Positions 1-8,081 of a stretch of DNA of 64,000 nucleotides are shown here, piece after piece. Below the pieces are notes generated by a model that did no database searches, was not told where the DNA came from, and saw only the letters and a program-made list of their open reading frames with translations. Position 1 is the stretch's first letter. Every line of letters starts with the position of its first letter. Origin of the DNA: Alloprevotella tannerae ATCC 51259 (GTDB taxonomy: Bacteria > Bacteroidota > Bacteroidia > Bacteroidales > Bacteroidaceae); NCBI RefSeq assembly GCF_000159995.1, contig NZ_GG700642.1:522395-586394 (forward strand). Direction: 5' to 3'. The translations under genes were made by a program, and so were the position numbers.

Positions 1-112
1 TAAGCGTGTCAACCTGATTGAGGAAGTCGTTTTGTGCTTTGCGATAACGCTTTGAAAGGAGTGCGTCTGCAAATGTTACATGCTCATCGGTATTCTTGGA
101 TTGGTATGCCAT
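1..112 (-). CDS. IS5-family transposase, N-terminal 37 codons only (runs off window)
   Basis: The reading frame starts with ATG at 112-110 just after a purine-poor CTCCTCCC stretch and runs open to base 1. It begins MAYQSKNTDEHVTFADALLS, then KRYRKAQNDF, the N-terminus typical of Bacteroidales IS5 transposases as I remember them. It would catalyse cut-and-paste movement of the element. The catalytic DDE residues lie outside the window, so activity cannot be judged. Confidence 0.75.
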   Translation of the reverse strand, partial: MAYQSKNTDEHVTFADALLSKRYRKAQNDFLNQVDTL

Positions 113-217
113 GGGAGGAGTATTATGCTGTTTTTAATGCTCAAATATACGAAATAACTTCCTATTATACAATGAATTAACAAACAAAATACACACCAAT
201 CGCTGTGCAAAGGTCTC
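1..217 (-). mobile_element. End of an IS5-family insertion sequence, cut by window edge
   Basis: The element enters from the left edge and ends in the terminal sequence TGCAAAGGTCTC (206-217; GAGACCTTTGCA read outward-in on the minus strand). From 218 the sequence matches the interior of the IS1380 transposase seen whole at 3901-5202, so this element is inserted into that transposase gene. The family call rests on the start of its transposase, which I recall from Porphyromonas/Prevotella IS1126-like elements. Only one end is visible, so the target duplication cannot be checked. Confidence 0.75.
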
Positions 218-939
218 ATATAGAACGTGTTGCAGCGCTGCTCTACGGTTTGGATGATTTCCTTTGAGAACGACCCGCAGTCAGCACGGAAACGCTCTAT
301 TACCACACCAAGTTCTGAGGTTACACGGTCCATAATGCGACGGAGCGTGTCTTCTTGATGGAATCTCACATTGGTGTTTCCGTCACGATTCTCACCTCCG
401 ACTATGATTCCCCCAATGGAAGCCCAACCGGGGAAATAGCCAAAATCCTGCTTGTAAGAATACTTTGCATCGAACTTGTGGGCTGGAATAAACTGATGAT
501 CAAAGTCTAAGTCAACATGACTGCCCACTTTTATAAGCCCCATTCTTCGTATCATCCGTAAAAGTAAGGTGTTCAGCTTCTGTGCCGTGTTGAAACTATA
601 AGACTTGCCTGATGTCTCGCTCTTGTAGATAATGTTCTCTTCGGCAAGCTCCTTCAGTCCTCGCCCCACGGTGTCGGCACCGGGTAATAGCGTACCAGGT
701 CTCTGCCTGAACTGTCCTGTAAGCGCATTGATGTCCTCAAGGCAATCTCCACCACAAAGGTAACTGAAGAAGAGAGAGCCGAAAATACTTCCATGGCTGA
801 ATGCTTTGCCACTACTTCCACGTTTGCCCAATACAGATTCGGTAAGTTTTTCAAAGCCCAACTTTGAAAAAACGTCCATGATGTGATAAATTCCTCCGAA
901 GGAAGTGATATTCTCGTTTTTAATTGCTACCTTTGTCAT
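218..939 (-). pseudogene. IS1380 transposase, copy 1, disrupted after about 240 residues
   Basis: The ATG at 939-937 opens a frame starting MTKVAIKNENITSFGG. It matches the copy at 3901-5202 through the RADCGSFSKEIIQTVEQRC region, then changes abruptly to unrelated sequence at base 218 where the IS5-family end is inserted. The frame continues into the IS5 DNA and stops near base 76, so any product would carry a foreign tail of about 47 residues. Unlike copy 3, this copy keeps its ATG and the Ser codon at the site of copy 3's stop. It lacks the C-terminal half of the DDE domain and should be inactive. Confidence 0.85.
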
Positions 940-1071
940 GTCAGATTTTTGCTTACTTATTATGTTTACAACACCAAGATAGGTGAAATTTCTGACATAT
1001 CCAAGTGTTTCGAGAACTTTGTTTCTCAGGCACTTGGATTTCCTAAAAGATTTTATGCTGCGGAATTAAGG
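218..1071 (-). mobile_element. IS1380-family element, copy 1, truncated by the IS5 insertion
   Basis: The right inverted repeat TGCTGCGGAATTAAGG ends at 1071 and is shared with the copies ending at 2847 and 5334. The transposase start is at 939. Homology to the intact copy stops at 218, where the IS5-family element begins. The left half, with the C-terminal part of the transposase and the left repeat, is either beyond the window or lost. Confidence 0.85.
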
Positions 1072-1112
1072 AATTAGATCAATTCGTTAATCAATAAAAA
1101 GTCAGATATAAT

Positions 1113-1994
1113 ATGAACGTCGATTTGTTTGATTTAGAAAGATTCGTAAAAGTGCAGGACACTTACGATTCGTATGACACCGCACTTCAGGAGATAAAGA
1201 ATGGAAGGAAGGAATCTCATTGGATGTGGTACGTCTTTCCTCAAATTCATGGTTTGGGACATAGCAGTATGTCACAACGATATAGTATCAAATCACTGCT
1301 TGAAGCCAAAGCATTCTTGGAAGATGAGACATTGGGCAAACGCCTTTATGACGCGATGGAGGCTCTTCCTGTCTTTGGAGATGCGGAAGATATTTTCGGA
1401 GCGTTAGATGCAATGAAGCTGCGTTCTTGCCTGACGCTCTTTGACCTTGTATCTCCAGGCGACATCTTCTCAGACTTTTTGGGGAACTATTTCAATAAAG
1501 AGCGTTGCCAGAAGAGTCTAAAGATAGTCGCATCGGAATTGTCATATTATAAGGAAGATGATGCTTTTCGAAGAAATGGTATCCACGAACCAGCCAGGGC
1601 TTTCTTTGAGAGTGGAACCTATGAGTCTAATCAGATTGAATATAAACAAAGTATCGGAACGCTTTGGGATTTGTTGGGACGTGGTGAGACCATGCGGAAA
1701 CTGTTGTCTCGCTATTTTTGGACAAAAGATTTCTCTGTCTATCGAGTATCTGGCGTTAAGCACACCATCCTTTTTTACATGAGGTCTTTCTTCCAAAAAA
1801 TTGTAGATAATGTACATGATGATTCATTATACAAGGAAATGAACGGTATCTACTGTCAGTATGAATTTGCCAAAGATGATAGTGTGTTCCTGATAGCGGA
1901 TGCTATCGATGAGTTTATGCAGGCTCATTGTGATGACAAGAACATAAAACCAGTTTTAGATATGTTGATAAAGGATTCTCTTTGTTCACAATAG
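1113..1994 (+). CDS. DUF1810-domain protein with unknown C-terminal extension
   Basis: Residues 1-145 fit the DUF1810 family: DLERFVKVQD, then GRKESHWMWYVFPQIHGLG, then SMSQRYSI and the MKLRSCLTLFD segment. The typical family member is about 140-150 residues. This protein has 293, so residues 150-293 are an added domain that I do not recognise (it contains YKQSIGTLWDLLGRGETMRK and a helical C-terminus). It starts 41 bases after the right end of IS1380 copy 1. Its TAG stop overlaps the likely GTG start of the next gene, so the two are probably translated together. From memory, comparative studies link DUF1810 to NAD/ADP-ribose metabolism; that fits the macro-like neighbour but is not shown by this sequence. 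No signal peptide; cytoplasmic. Confidence 0.8.
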   Translation: MNVDLFDLERFVKVQDTYDSYDTALQEIKNGRKESHWMWYVFPQIHGLGHSSMSQRYSIKSLLEAKAFLEDETLGKRLYDAMEALPVFGDAEDIFGALDAMKLRSCLTLFDLVSPGDIFSDFLGNYFNKERCQKSLKIVASELSYYKEDDAFRRNGIHEPARAFFESGTYESNQIEYKQSIGTLWDLLGRGETMRKLLSRYFWTKDFSVYRVSGVKHTILFYMRSFFQKIVDNVHDDSLYKEMNGIYCQYEFAKDDSVFLIADAIDEFMQAHCDDKNIKPVLDMLIKDSLCSQ

Positions 1995-2404
1995 TGAAAA
2001 CCGATGAGCGAACATATAATGGCATAGTACGTCCAGAATATACTCCTGATGCCATTTCTTCTCTGAAATTAGATGAGATATTCGTCTTTGGAAGTAACCT
2101 TCATGGTCTTCATGGAGGTGGTGCAGCCAGGGCTGCCTGTAAAAAGTTCGGTGCAATATGGGGACAAGGTGTTGGGTTGCAAGGTCAAAGTTATGCAATT
2201 CCCACCATGCAAGGAGGCGTAGAGACTATAAAATCTTATGTTGACCAGTTTATTGAGTTTGCCAAGGAGCATACCGAATTATTCTTCTATGTCACACGCA
2301 TCGGTTGTGGCATTGCAGGTTTCAAGGACAGTGACATAGCACCTTTGTTTAAGGAATCTATAGGAATCAAGAATATTTGCTTACCCAAATCTTTCTATCC
2401 TTAA
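1994..2404 (+). CDS. Small macro-like (A1S_2505-type phage-associated) protein
   Basis: The sequence contains FVFGSNLHGLHGGGAARA, GVGLQGQSYAIPT and FYVTRIGCGIAGF, the pattern of a small glycine-rich fold often annotated as phage-associated A1S_2505 family and resembling macro/ADP-ribose-binding domains. There is no in-frame ATG before the conserved region. The likely start is GTG at 1994, overlapping the previous stop by one base; TTG at 1982 is an alternative. The last codons are contributed by the next IS1380 end: the IS begins CCTTAA at 2399, giving the final Pro and the TAA stop, so a few native C-terminal residues may be missing. The function may be binding or processing of an ADP-ribose-like ligand together with the DUF1810 protein; this is inference. 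Confidence 0.7.
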   Translation: MKTDERTYNGIVRPEYTPDAISSLKLDEIFVFGSNLHGLHGGGAARAACKKFGAIWGQGVGLQGQSYAIPTMQGGVETIKSYVDQFIEFAKEHTELFFYVTRIGCGIAGFKDSDIAPLFKESIGIKNICLPKSFYP

Positions 2405-2847
2405 TTCCGCAGTATTTTTTCTTGTGAGAAAATTTTATATGTTGAGATGTCTTTTTGGGGCTCTATATGTTGATATGAGGTGCTTCGGTGTTTCTTGGGT
2501 CTTTTCTATGCATGAAATCCCCCACCCAAACCAATGGGGAAGTATGAAAAACCACAAAAAATACTTCCATAACAGAATGCTTTGCCGCTACTTCCACGTT
2601 TGCCCAATACAGATTCGGTAAGTTTTTCAAAGCCCAACTTTGAGAAAACGTCCGTAATATGATAAATTCCATCGAAAGAAGTGATATTCTCGTTTTTAAT
2701 TGCGACCTTTGTCATGTCAGATTTTTGCTTACTTGTTATGTTTGCAGCACCAAGATAGGTGAGAATTCTGACATATTCAAGTGTTTTGAGAACTTTGTTT
2801 CTCAGACACTTGGAGTTCTCACAAGAATTTATGCTGCGGAATTAAGG
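2399..2847 (-). mobile_element. IS1380 copy 2: 449-bp internally deleted, MITE-like derivative
   Basis: Both terminal repeats are present: CCTTAATTCCGCAGTA at 2399 and its inverse ending at 2847. The left about 165 bases match the left end of copy 3. At AAATACT (2559-2565) the sequence jumps to the start region of the transposase. In copy 3 the same 7-mer occurs at 3892-3898 and 5046-5052, so deletion between these microhomologies explains the junction. What remains of the transposase is about its first 50 codons (2562-2715). The element cannot encode transposase but keeps both ends, so it could in principle be moved in trans. Confidence 0.9.
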
Positions 2848-3082
2848 TAATGGTCATTTTGAAATACATGTGAATACTATGGGTTGGAATATTTCTCCAA
2901 AACATTATGTTCAGTGGAAAAATAATATTGGTAAATCATTCAAAGCATCTATAATTCGTGCTGCACGGGATTCTTTTTATAACTCAGTAACAAAGAAGTC
3001 AATTCCTAACCCTAATGCGGGAAAAATGCGGTTACAATCCACTGCTGTATATGGTAGAACAATATTTTGGAAAACAAATTAA
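2848..3082 (+). pseudogene. C-terminal remnant of a putative polymorphic toxin (copy A)
   Basis: An open frame runs out of the IS end and reads HFEIHVNTMGWNISPKHY, QWKNNIGKSFKA, RAARDSFYNS, ending KTN-stop at 3082. It has no convincing start of its own and its 5' part is replaced by the IS1380 derivative, so it reads as the tail of a longer protein. A secreted-protein gene follows 31 bases later, and an RHS core remnant lies downstream at 6225, the usual company of toxin tails. I do not recognise the toxin fold. A nearly identical copy is at 5335-5544, differing by three amino acids. Confidence 0.5.
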
Positions 3083-3729
3083 TAAAAATCTGTCATTATA
3101 CAAGATATTAATTATGAAAGTGTTTTTACTTCTTTTATTATTATATTTTCCTCTTAATAGTAAAGTAGCGGAAGATCATCAGGTGGATGTTACCTTATCG
3201 TATGAATCTGGGTATATTTCCAAGAGTCTATATATAAATGGAAAGAAAGAAGCTGTCTATAAAAGCAAGAAAAAGAAACCTATAAGGCTCACAAAAGTCG
3301 AGAAAGATATGCAAAATATCTTTTTCGAACAATTAAAATACTTGGAATCGTGGGGGGTGATTATAAAATATCCGGAGGTTATTTTCGAAGACCTTTGTAT
3401 TATCTCTGATATATTATCCAATTATGATAAGTCGGAAATTCAATCTTTTATTCAAACAAAAGGCGATTGTAAAACAATTAATATATTAAAAATCAACAAA
3501 TATTACACATATATTAATGCAAGAGTCGATTATGTTTTAACGCTCACAATAGTTATAGAAAAAGGCTTACTTAAAGAGTTCCGATATGAATACATGCCAG
3601 ATTTTTCTGACGAGACCGTTATTTACAGATGTCAGTACAAATATGATAATTATGGTAGGATTATATATATAACAACTTTGGGGAAAGAAAAAAATGAGAT
3701 TAGAATAACATATGCGAGTTTAAGATAAT
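2873..3729 (+). repeat. Direct duplication unit A (toxin tail plus immunity-like gene)
   Basis: This segment, from the ACTATGGG sequence at 2876 to AGATAAT at 3729, recurs at 5335-6190 with nine base differences that I could count by eye. The two units are in direct orientation and IS1380 copy 3 (3730-5334) lies exactly between them. Confidence 0.9.
3114..3728 (+). CDS. Secreted 204-residue protein, candidate toxin immunity protein (copy A)
   Basis: The ATG at 3114 gives an N-terminal signal segment MKVFLLLLLLYFPLNSKVA, followed by a lysine-rich mature protein with VDVTLSYESGYISKSLYING near residue 25 and a C-terminal YKYDNYGRIIYITTLG stretch recalling a single YD motif. There is no lipobox cysteine, so it is probably periplasmic. 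It sits directly behind the toxin-tail remnant, which is the standard position of an immunity gene; that role is inferred from position only. Strong AT bias relative to the 8-64 kb part suggests horizontal origin. It is duplicated at 5576-6190 with a single amino-acid change (Ile to Val) and four silent differences. The stop is one base before the left end of IS1380 copy 3. Confidence 0.65.
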   Translation: MKVFLLLLLLYFPLNSKVAEDHQVDVTLSYESGYISKSLYINGKKEAVYKSKKKKPIRLTKVEKDMQNIFFEQLKYLESWGVIIKYPEVIFEDLCIISDILSNYDKSEIQSFIQTKGDCKTINILKINKYYTYINARVDYVLTLTIVIEKGLLKEFRYEYMPDFSDETVIYRCQYKYDNYGRIIYITTLGKEKNEIRITYASLR

Positions 3730-5334
3730 CCTTAATTCCGCAGTATTTTTTCTTGTGATAAAATTTTATATGTTGAGATGTCTTTTTGGGGGTTCTATAT
3801 GCTGATATGAGGTGCTTCGGTGTTTCTTGGGTCTTTTTTAAGCATGAAATCCCCCACCCAAACCAATGGGGAAGTATGAAAAACCACAAAGAAATACTGT
3901 TTATTCAATGAAGACCTCAGAGTAGTAGGTTTTATTTGTATATAGGTTCAGAACGTTCTGCCTTCCAGTGCGCACCCATCTTGCTGGCACGCTGACAAAA
4001 TGGAGGATAAAGGCTTTCAGCCTGCTTGTCTTTTTCAATGGCTTGACCTTCTCGCTGATATGACGGACGAGATAGAGATAGAAGTTCTTCAGCATGGCGG
4101 TAACCATCATGAAAACCATGTTCTCAGCCATAAAGGAAAAGGGCAGATGTGACCATCCGAAGTCATTGTTCTGTATATTGAAGTTCTTTTCGCTTGCTCC
4201 ACGCTCATTATAAAATGTAATGATGTCTTTCTCGGTAGACATCCAGTTATTGGTGAGGATACAGCGGTATGTGTATATTACTCCGAAGATATCTGTCTGT
4301 TGCTTGCCATCCTTGCCTTTCAAAGGACTACGCTGTACGACAAGCCTGTATGACTTTCCTTCTATTAAGTTGTCTATGCTGACGGAGGTGACATCGCATC
4401 TCTCATAACCAACCTCAACACTCTTCCATTCTTTCAGCTGGCGGAAGTCCTCGTGTCGGCTGTCGCAGTTGGCTGCACGTATATAGAACGTGTTGCAGCG
4501 CTGCTCTACGGTTTGGATAATTTCCTTTGAGAACTATCCACAATCGGCATGGAAACGCTCTATTACCACACCAAGTTCTGAGGTTACACGGTCCATAATG
4601 CGACGGAGCGTGTCTTCTTGATGGAATCTCACATTGGTGTTTTCGTCACGATTCTCACCTCCGACTATGATTCCCCCAATGGAAACCCAACCAGGGAAAT
4701 AGCCAGAATCCTGCTTGTAAGAATACTTTGCATCGAACTTGTGGGCTGGAATAAACTGATGTTCAAAGTCTAAGTCAACATGACTGCCCACTTTTATAAG
4801 CCACATCCTCCGTATCATCCGTAAAAGTAAGGTATTCAACTTCTGTGCCGTGTTGAAACTATACGACTTGTCGGAGGTCTCGCCCTTATAGACAATATTC
4901 TTCTCGGCAAGCTCCTTCAGTCCTCGCCCCACGGTGTCGGCACCGGGTAACAGCGTATCAGGTCTCTGCCTGAACTGTCCTGTAAGCGCATTGATGTCCT
5001 CAAGGCATTCTCCACCACAAAGGTAGCTGAAGAAGAGAGAGCCGAAAATACTTCCATGGCTGAATGCTTTGCCGCTACTTCCACGTTTGCCCAATACAGA
5101 TTCGGTAAGTTTTTCAAAGCCCAACTTTGAGAAAACGTCCATGATGTGATAAATTCCACCGAAGGAAGTGATATTCTCGTTTTTAATTGCTACCTTTGTT
5201 ATGTCAGATTTTTGCTTACTTGTTATGTTTGCAGCACCAAGATAGGTGAAATTTCTGACATATCCAAGTGTTTTGAGAACTTTGTTTCTCAGACACTTGG
5301 AGTTTTTACAAGAATTTATGCTGCGGAATTAAGG
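3730..5334 (-). mobile_element. IS1380-family element, copy 3, full length (1605 bp)
   Basis: Perfect terminal repeats CCTTAATTCCGCAG (3730) and CTGCGGAATTAAGG (ending 5334) bound a 1605-bp element with one transposase frame, the usual size for IS1380. The flanks are AGATAAT on the left and AATACTAT on the right. No convincing target duplication beyond AAT is visible, which fits placement by recombination during the tandem duplication rather than a simple insertion. Confidence 0.93.
3901..5202 (-). pseudogene. IS1380 transposase, copy 3, start and internal codon mutated
   Basis: The frame is continuous over 434 codons except for two lesions. The expected start at 5202-5200 is ATA where copy 1 has ATG. 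A TAG stop at 4536-4534 replaces the Ser codon in the ADCGSFSKE motif. Downstream of the stop the frame remains open through CNTFYIRAANCDSRHEDF and a C-terminal SEKNFNIQNNDFGWSHLP segment typical of the DDE domain. Initiation at the internal ATG at 5142 (MDVFSKLG) would still end at the TAG. The product should be non-functional unless suppressed, so the three IS1380 copies here appear to be dead. Confidence 0.9.
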
Positions 5335-5544
5335 AATACTATGGGTTGGAATATTTCTCCAAAACATTATGCTCAGTGGAAAAATAATATTGGTAAATCA
5401 TTCAAAGCACCTATGATTCGTGCTGCACGGGATTCTTTTTATAACTCAGTAACAAAGAAGTCAATTCCTAACCCTAATGCGGGAAAAATGCGGTTACAAT
5501 CCACTGCTGTATATGGTAGAACAATATTTTGGAAAACAAATTAA
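5335..5544 (+). pseudogene. C-terminal remnant of putative toxin (copy B)
   Basis: This is the second copy of the tail at 2848-3082, beginning directly at the IS1380 copy 3 end. It differs from copy A at three codons, each changing the residue (Val to Ala, Ser to Pro, Ile to Met), with no silent change. An ATG at 5341 (MGWNISPKHY) could start a 67-residue peptide, but the homology shows a truncated tail of a larger protein. Its stop is 31 bases ahead of the ATG of the immunity-like gene. Confidence 0.5.
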
Positions 5545-5575
5545 TAAAAATATGTCATTATACAAGATATTAATT

Positions 5576-6190
5576 ATGAAAGTGTTTTTACTTCTTTTAT
5601 TATTATATTTTCCTCTTAACAGTAAAGTAGCGGAAGATCATCAGGTGGATGTTACCTTATCGTATGAATCTGGGTATATTTCCAAGAGTCTATATATAAA
5701 TGGAAAGAAAGAAGCTGTCTATAAAAGCAAGAAAAAGAAACCTATAAGGCTCACAAAAGTCGAGAAAGATATGCAAAATGTCTTTTTCGAACAATTAAAA
5801 TACTTGGAATCGTGGGGGGTGATTATAAAATATCCGGAGGTTATTTTCGAAGACCTTTGTATTATCTCTGATATATTATCCAATTATGATAAGTCGGAAA
5901 TTCAATCTTTTATTCAAACAAAAGGCGATTGTAAAACAATTAATATATTAAAAATCAACAAATATTACACATATATTAATGCAAGAGTCGATTATGTTTT
6001 AACACTCACAATAGTTATAGAAAAAGGCTTACTTAAAGAGTTCCGATATGAATACATGCCAGATTTTTCTGACGAGACCGTTATTTACAGATGTCAGTAC
6101 AAATATGATAATTATGGTAGAATTATATATATAACAACTTTAGGGAAAGAAAAAAATGAGATTAGAATAACATATGCGAGTTTAAGATAA
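5576..6190 (+). CDS. Secreted 204-residue protein, candidate immunity protein (copy B)
   Basis: This is the paralogue of 3114-3728, with the same signal segment MKVFLLLLLLYFPLNS and one residue change (Ile to Val in DMQNVFFEQ). An upstream in-frame ATG at 5552 (MSLYKILIMKV) exists here but is CTG in copy A, so the conserved start at 5576 is preferred. The role as immunity protein is inferred from its place after a toxin tail and next to an RHS remnant. It may be periplasmic. The conservation of the protein against silent drift suggests it has been under selection since or before the duplication. Confidence 0.65.
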   Translation: MKVFLLLLLLYFPLNSKVAEDHQVDVTLSYESGYISKSLYINGKKEAVYKSKKKKPIRLTKVEKDMQNVFFEQLKYLESWGVIIKYPEVIFEDLCIISDILSNYDKSEIQSFIQTKGDCKTINILKINKYYTYINARVDYVLTLTIVIEKGLLKEFRYEYMPDFSDETVIYRCQYKYDNYGRIIYITTLGKEKNEIRITYASLR

Positions 6191-6224
6191 TAAGAAAGAC
6201 TGTCTCATGAGCAATAAATTCGGG

Positions 6225-7322
6225 TAAGAATGGACTATTATCGAGAAGTTAGGTTATGAACATACCGTTTCTACTAAGTTCGGCAATGGGATGGAAAGCA
6301 ATTACACTTACAACACGCAGCACGAATGTTTGCAAGAGGTGATGCTCATCTCGTCGGGTAATACCGTCATGCAGAACAAGTACAAGTACAACTTGGACTT
6401 GGTGGATAATATCCTCGGTATCATCAACACTGCCGATCCGCAGAATATCGCCGAGAAGAACAAGGCGAAGCTTGGCGGGGCATATAGCCACAGCTATGTC
6501 TACGACGACATCAACCGGCTGATTTCGGCAAACGGTAAAGCCAAGACGGCGTCGTACCAATTGGATATGACCTACGGCATCATGGGCGAACCGCTTACCA
6601 AGAAACAAAAGGTGGATTCGAGCAAAGTGGCGCAGTCGTATGCGTTTGCTTATCTGTACGAGGACTGCAAGCACCCCACGGCGCCCTCGCAAATCGGGCA
6701 TAACCATTATACCTACGATGCGGGCGGGAATCCATTGACGATAACGAATGACTCGACGAGCGAGACGCGCGAGATGTATTGGGACGAAGACAATCGGCTG
6801 ATGGTGCTTTCGGATAACGGCAAGACGAGCCGCTATACCTACAATGCCGGTGGCGAACGCATCATCAAGAGCCATGGAACCATGGAGGGCGTCTATATCA
6901 ACGGCGCACCGCAGGGGATTACTTTCCATGAGAACGGTAACTATACGCTTTACCCGGCATCGATTATCAGCATCAATAAGAATCGCTTTACCAAGCATTA
7001 TTTCATCGGCGATAAACGCATAGCCTCTAAAATCGGTGTCGGGCAGTTCAATAACGTTTATGGCATCAATGGAAATATAGTTACGGCAGGACAGTGCGAT
7101 TATGCCGCTCGAATGCAGAACATAGAAGCACAGCGTGAGGAGTATTACAAGAAGCTCGGCACGCCGCCAGGTGTGCCCACGATGAAGGGCAACTATGTCG
7201 ACCCGGAAAATACGGGCGTAGGCTATAACACCGTTATTTCCTTCGACCTTCATTTTAGGTTACGAAGAGGAATATTTTACGTGATCTATCTGAGCACAAA
7301 GGTTTGTCCTATTGTTAGGTAA
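6225..7322 (+). pseudogene. RHS-repeat core protein remnant
   Basis: The frame contains successive YD/RHS motifs: YSHSYVYDDINRLISANGK, HYTYDAGGNPLTITND, YWDEDNRLMVLSDNGK, TSRYTYNAGGERIIKSHG, then the Bacteroidetes RHS segment YAARMQNIEAQREEYYKKLG and GTPPGVPTMKG. A complete gene would be several times longer. Here the 5' end begins right after an in-frame TAA near 6223, and the part after GNYVDPENTGVGY degenerates instead of continuing to the RHS hyperconserved junction and toxin. Base composition is richer in G+C than the adjacent immunity-like genes. It is most likely the stump of the toxin-delivery gene that once supplied the nearby toxin and immunity modules. Confidence 0.8.
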
Positions 7323-7914
7323 TGGACCATCAACCATACAAACTATACAACACGTTCAGACCGCATCAGAGTCTGCAGATGAAAACGCCAATGGAAGAAG
7401 TCGGAAGGTTGACGGCATAACTTCCTCGGCACACATTATTAAGTCGAACAATAAAAGAAGGAGGCAGAAACAACCGCAACAAGAAAATATAAAGAGTAAT
7501 TTTGCAATTAGAAGACAACTGTCAACTAACTGTGTAGTTAAGAAAAGACTGCGACAAGCATATTTGAACTTAGCAAATAAACTTGTCAAAGAAGAATGAA
7601 ATTAAGAAACCAAAGTTGTCAACCAATTCTAGGACATTACACATATCCGGTCGCGCCAAACATTCGCCTATACAAATTCATTACATATTTACGACTGTTT
7701 CTTTCTAAATTCAAGGATAGTCAACGTGCAGTATGGCTGCCCCTTCTGCTTCGAAAATGTTTGCTTTATGGTGCTTGCGGCGTGCTTTTGTATTAGGCTT
7801 AGAGTTATGTCCGGCGTACTGATAGTCCGCACGTTGTGGTGTCTGATAATATGAATAACTCTTTTTTTGTAAAATAGAATCTGCCAAAAACAATGTTTTT
7901 TCAAAAGATATACT
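7323..7914. other. Intergenic stretch with no supported gene
   Basis: After the RHS remnant there is low-complexity, AT-rich sequence. Short open frames occur on both strands but have no recognisable motifs or start context. It is probably decayed mobile or RHS DNA followed by the upstream region of the 8082 gene. Confidence 0.6.
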
Positions 7915-7922
7915 TATCTTTG
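7915..7922 (+). promoter_or_regulatory. Candidate Bacteroidetes -7 box for the 8082 gene
   Basis: TATCTTTG fits the Bacteroidetes -7 consensus TAnnTTTG. A T-rich stretch (TGTTTTTTC, 7894-7902) lies about where the -33 TTG element would be but is not a clean match. It would give a leader of about 150 bases before the ATG at 8082. Confidence 0.45.
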
Positions 7923-8081
7923 CGAAGTGTCAAAAAAACTCATTTATTAGCGTTTTAAGCAGTACGAAAGTAAATGAAGTATTGATACATGTAAGCTTTA
8001 ACTAACTATTTTACCCTTTTATCGCTTACTTTTTTAAGAGTTATAAAACTGCTAAATTAAAGAACTAAAAACATCTTTATT

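Larger units (their letters stand above)
5335..6190 (+). repeat. Direct duplication unit B
   Basis: Second copy of the segment at 2873-3729. Past 6190 the sequence runs on into AAGAAAGACTGTCTC and the RHS remnant, so this unit keeps the original right-hand context. Unit A keeps the original left-hand context (TGGTCATTTTGAAATACATG). Confidence 0.9.

Noticed and set aside
6249-7253. Antisense 334-codon frame over the RHS remnant
   Set aside because: The opposite frame has recognisable YD motifs; this one has none and is a codon-bias shadow.
7312-7599. Possible 95-codon gene after the RHS remnant
   Set aside because: It is a lysine/glutamine-rich frame with no family match, a start inside the preceding frame and no promoter; judged as decayed DNA.
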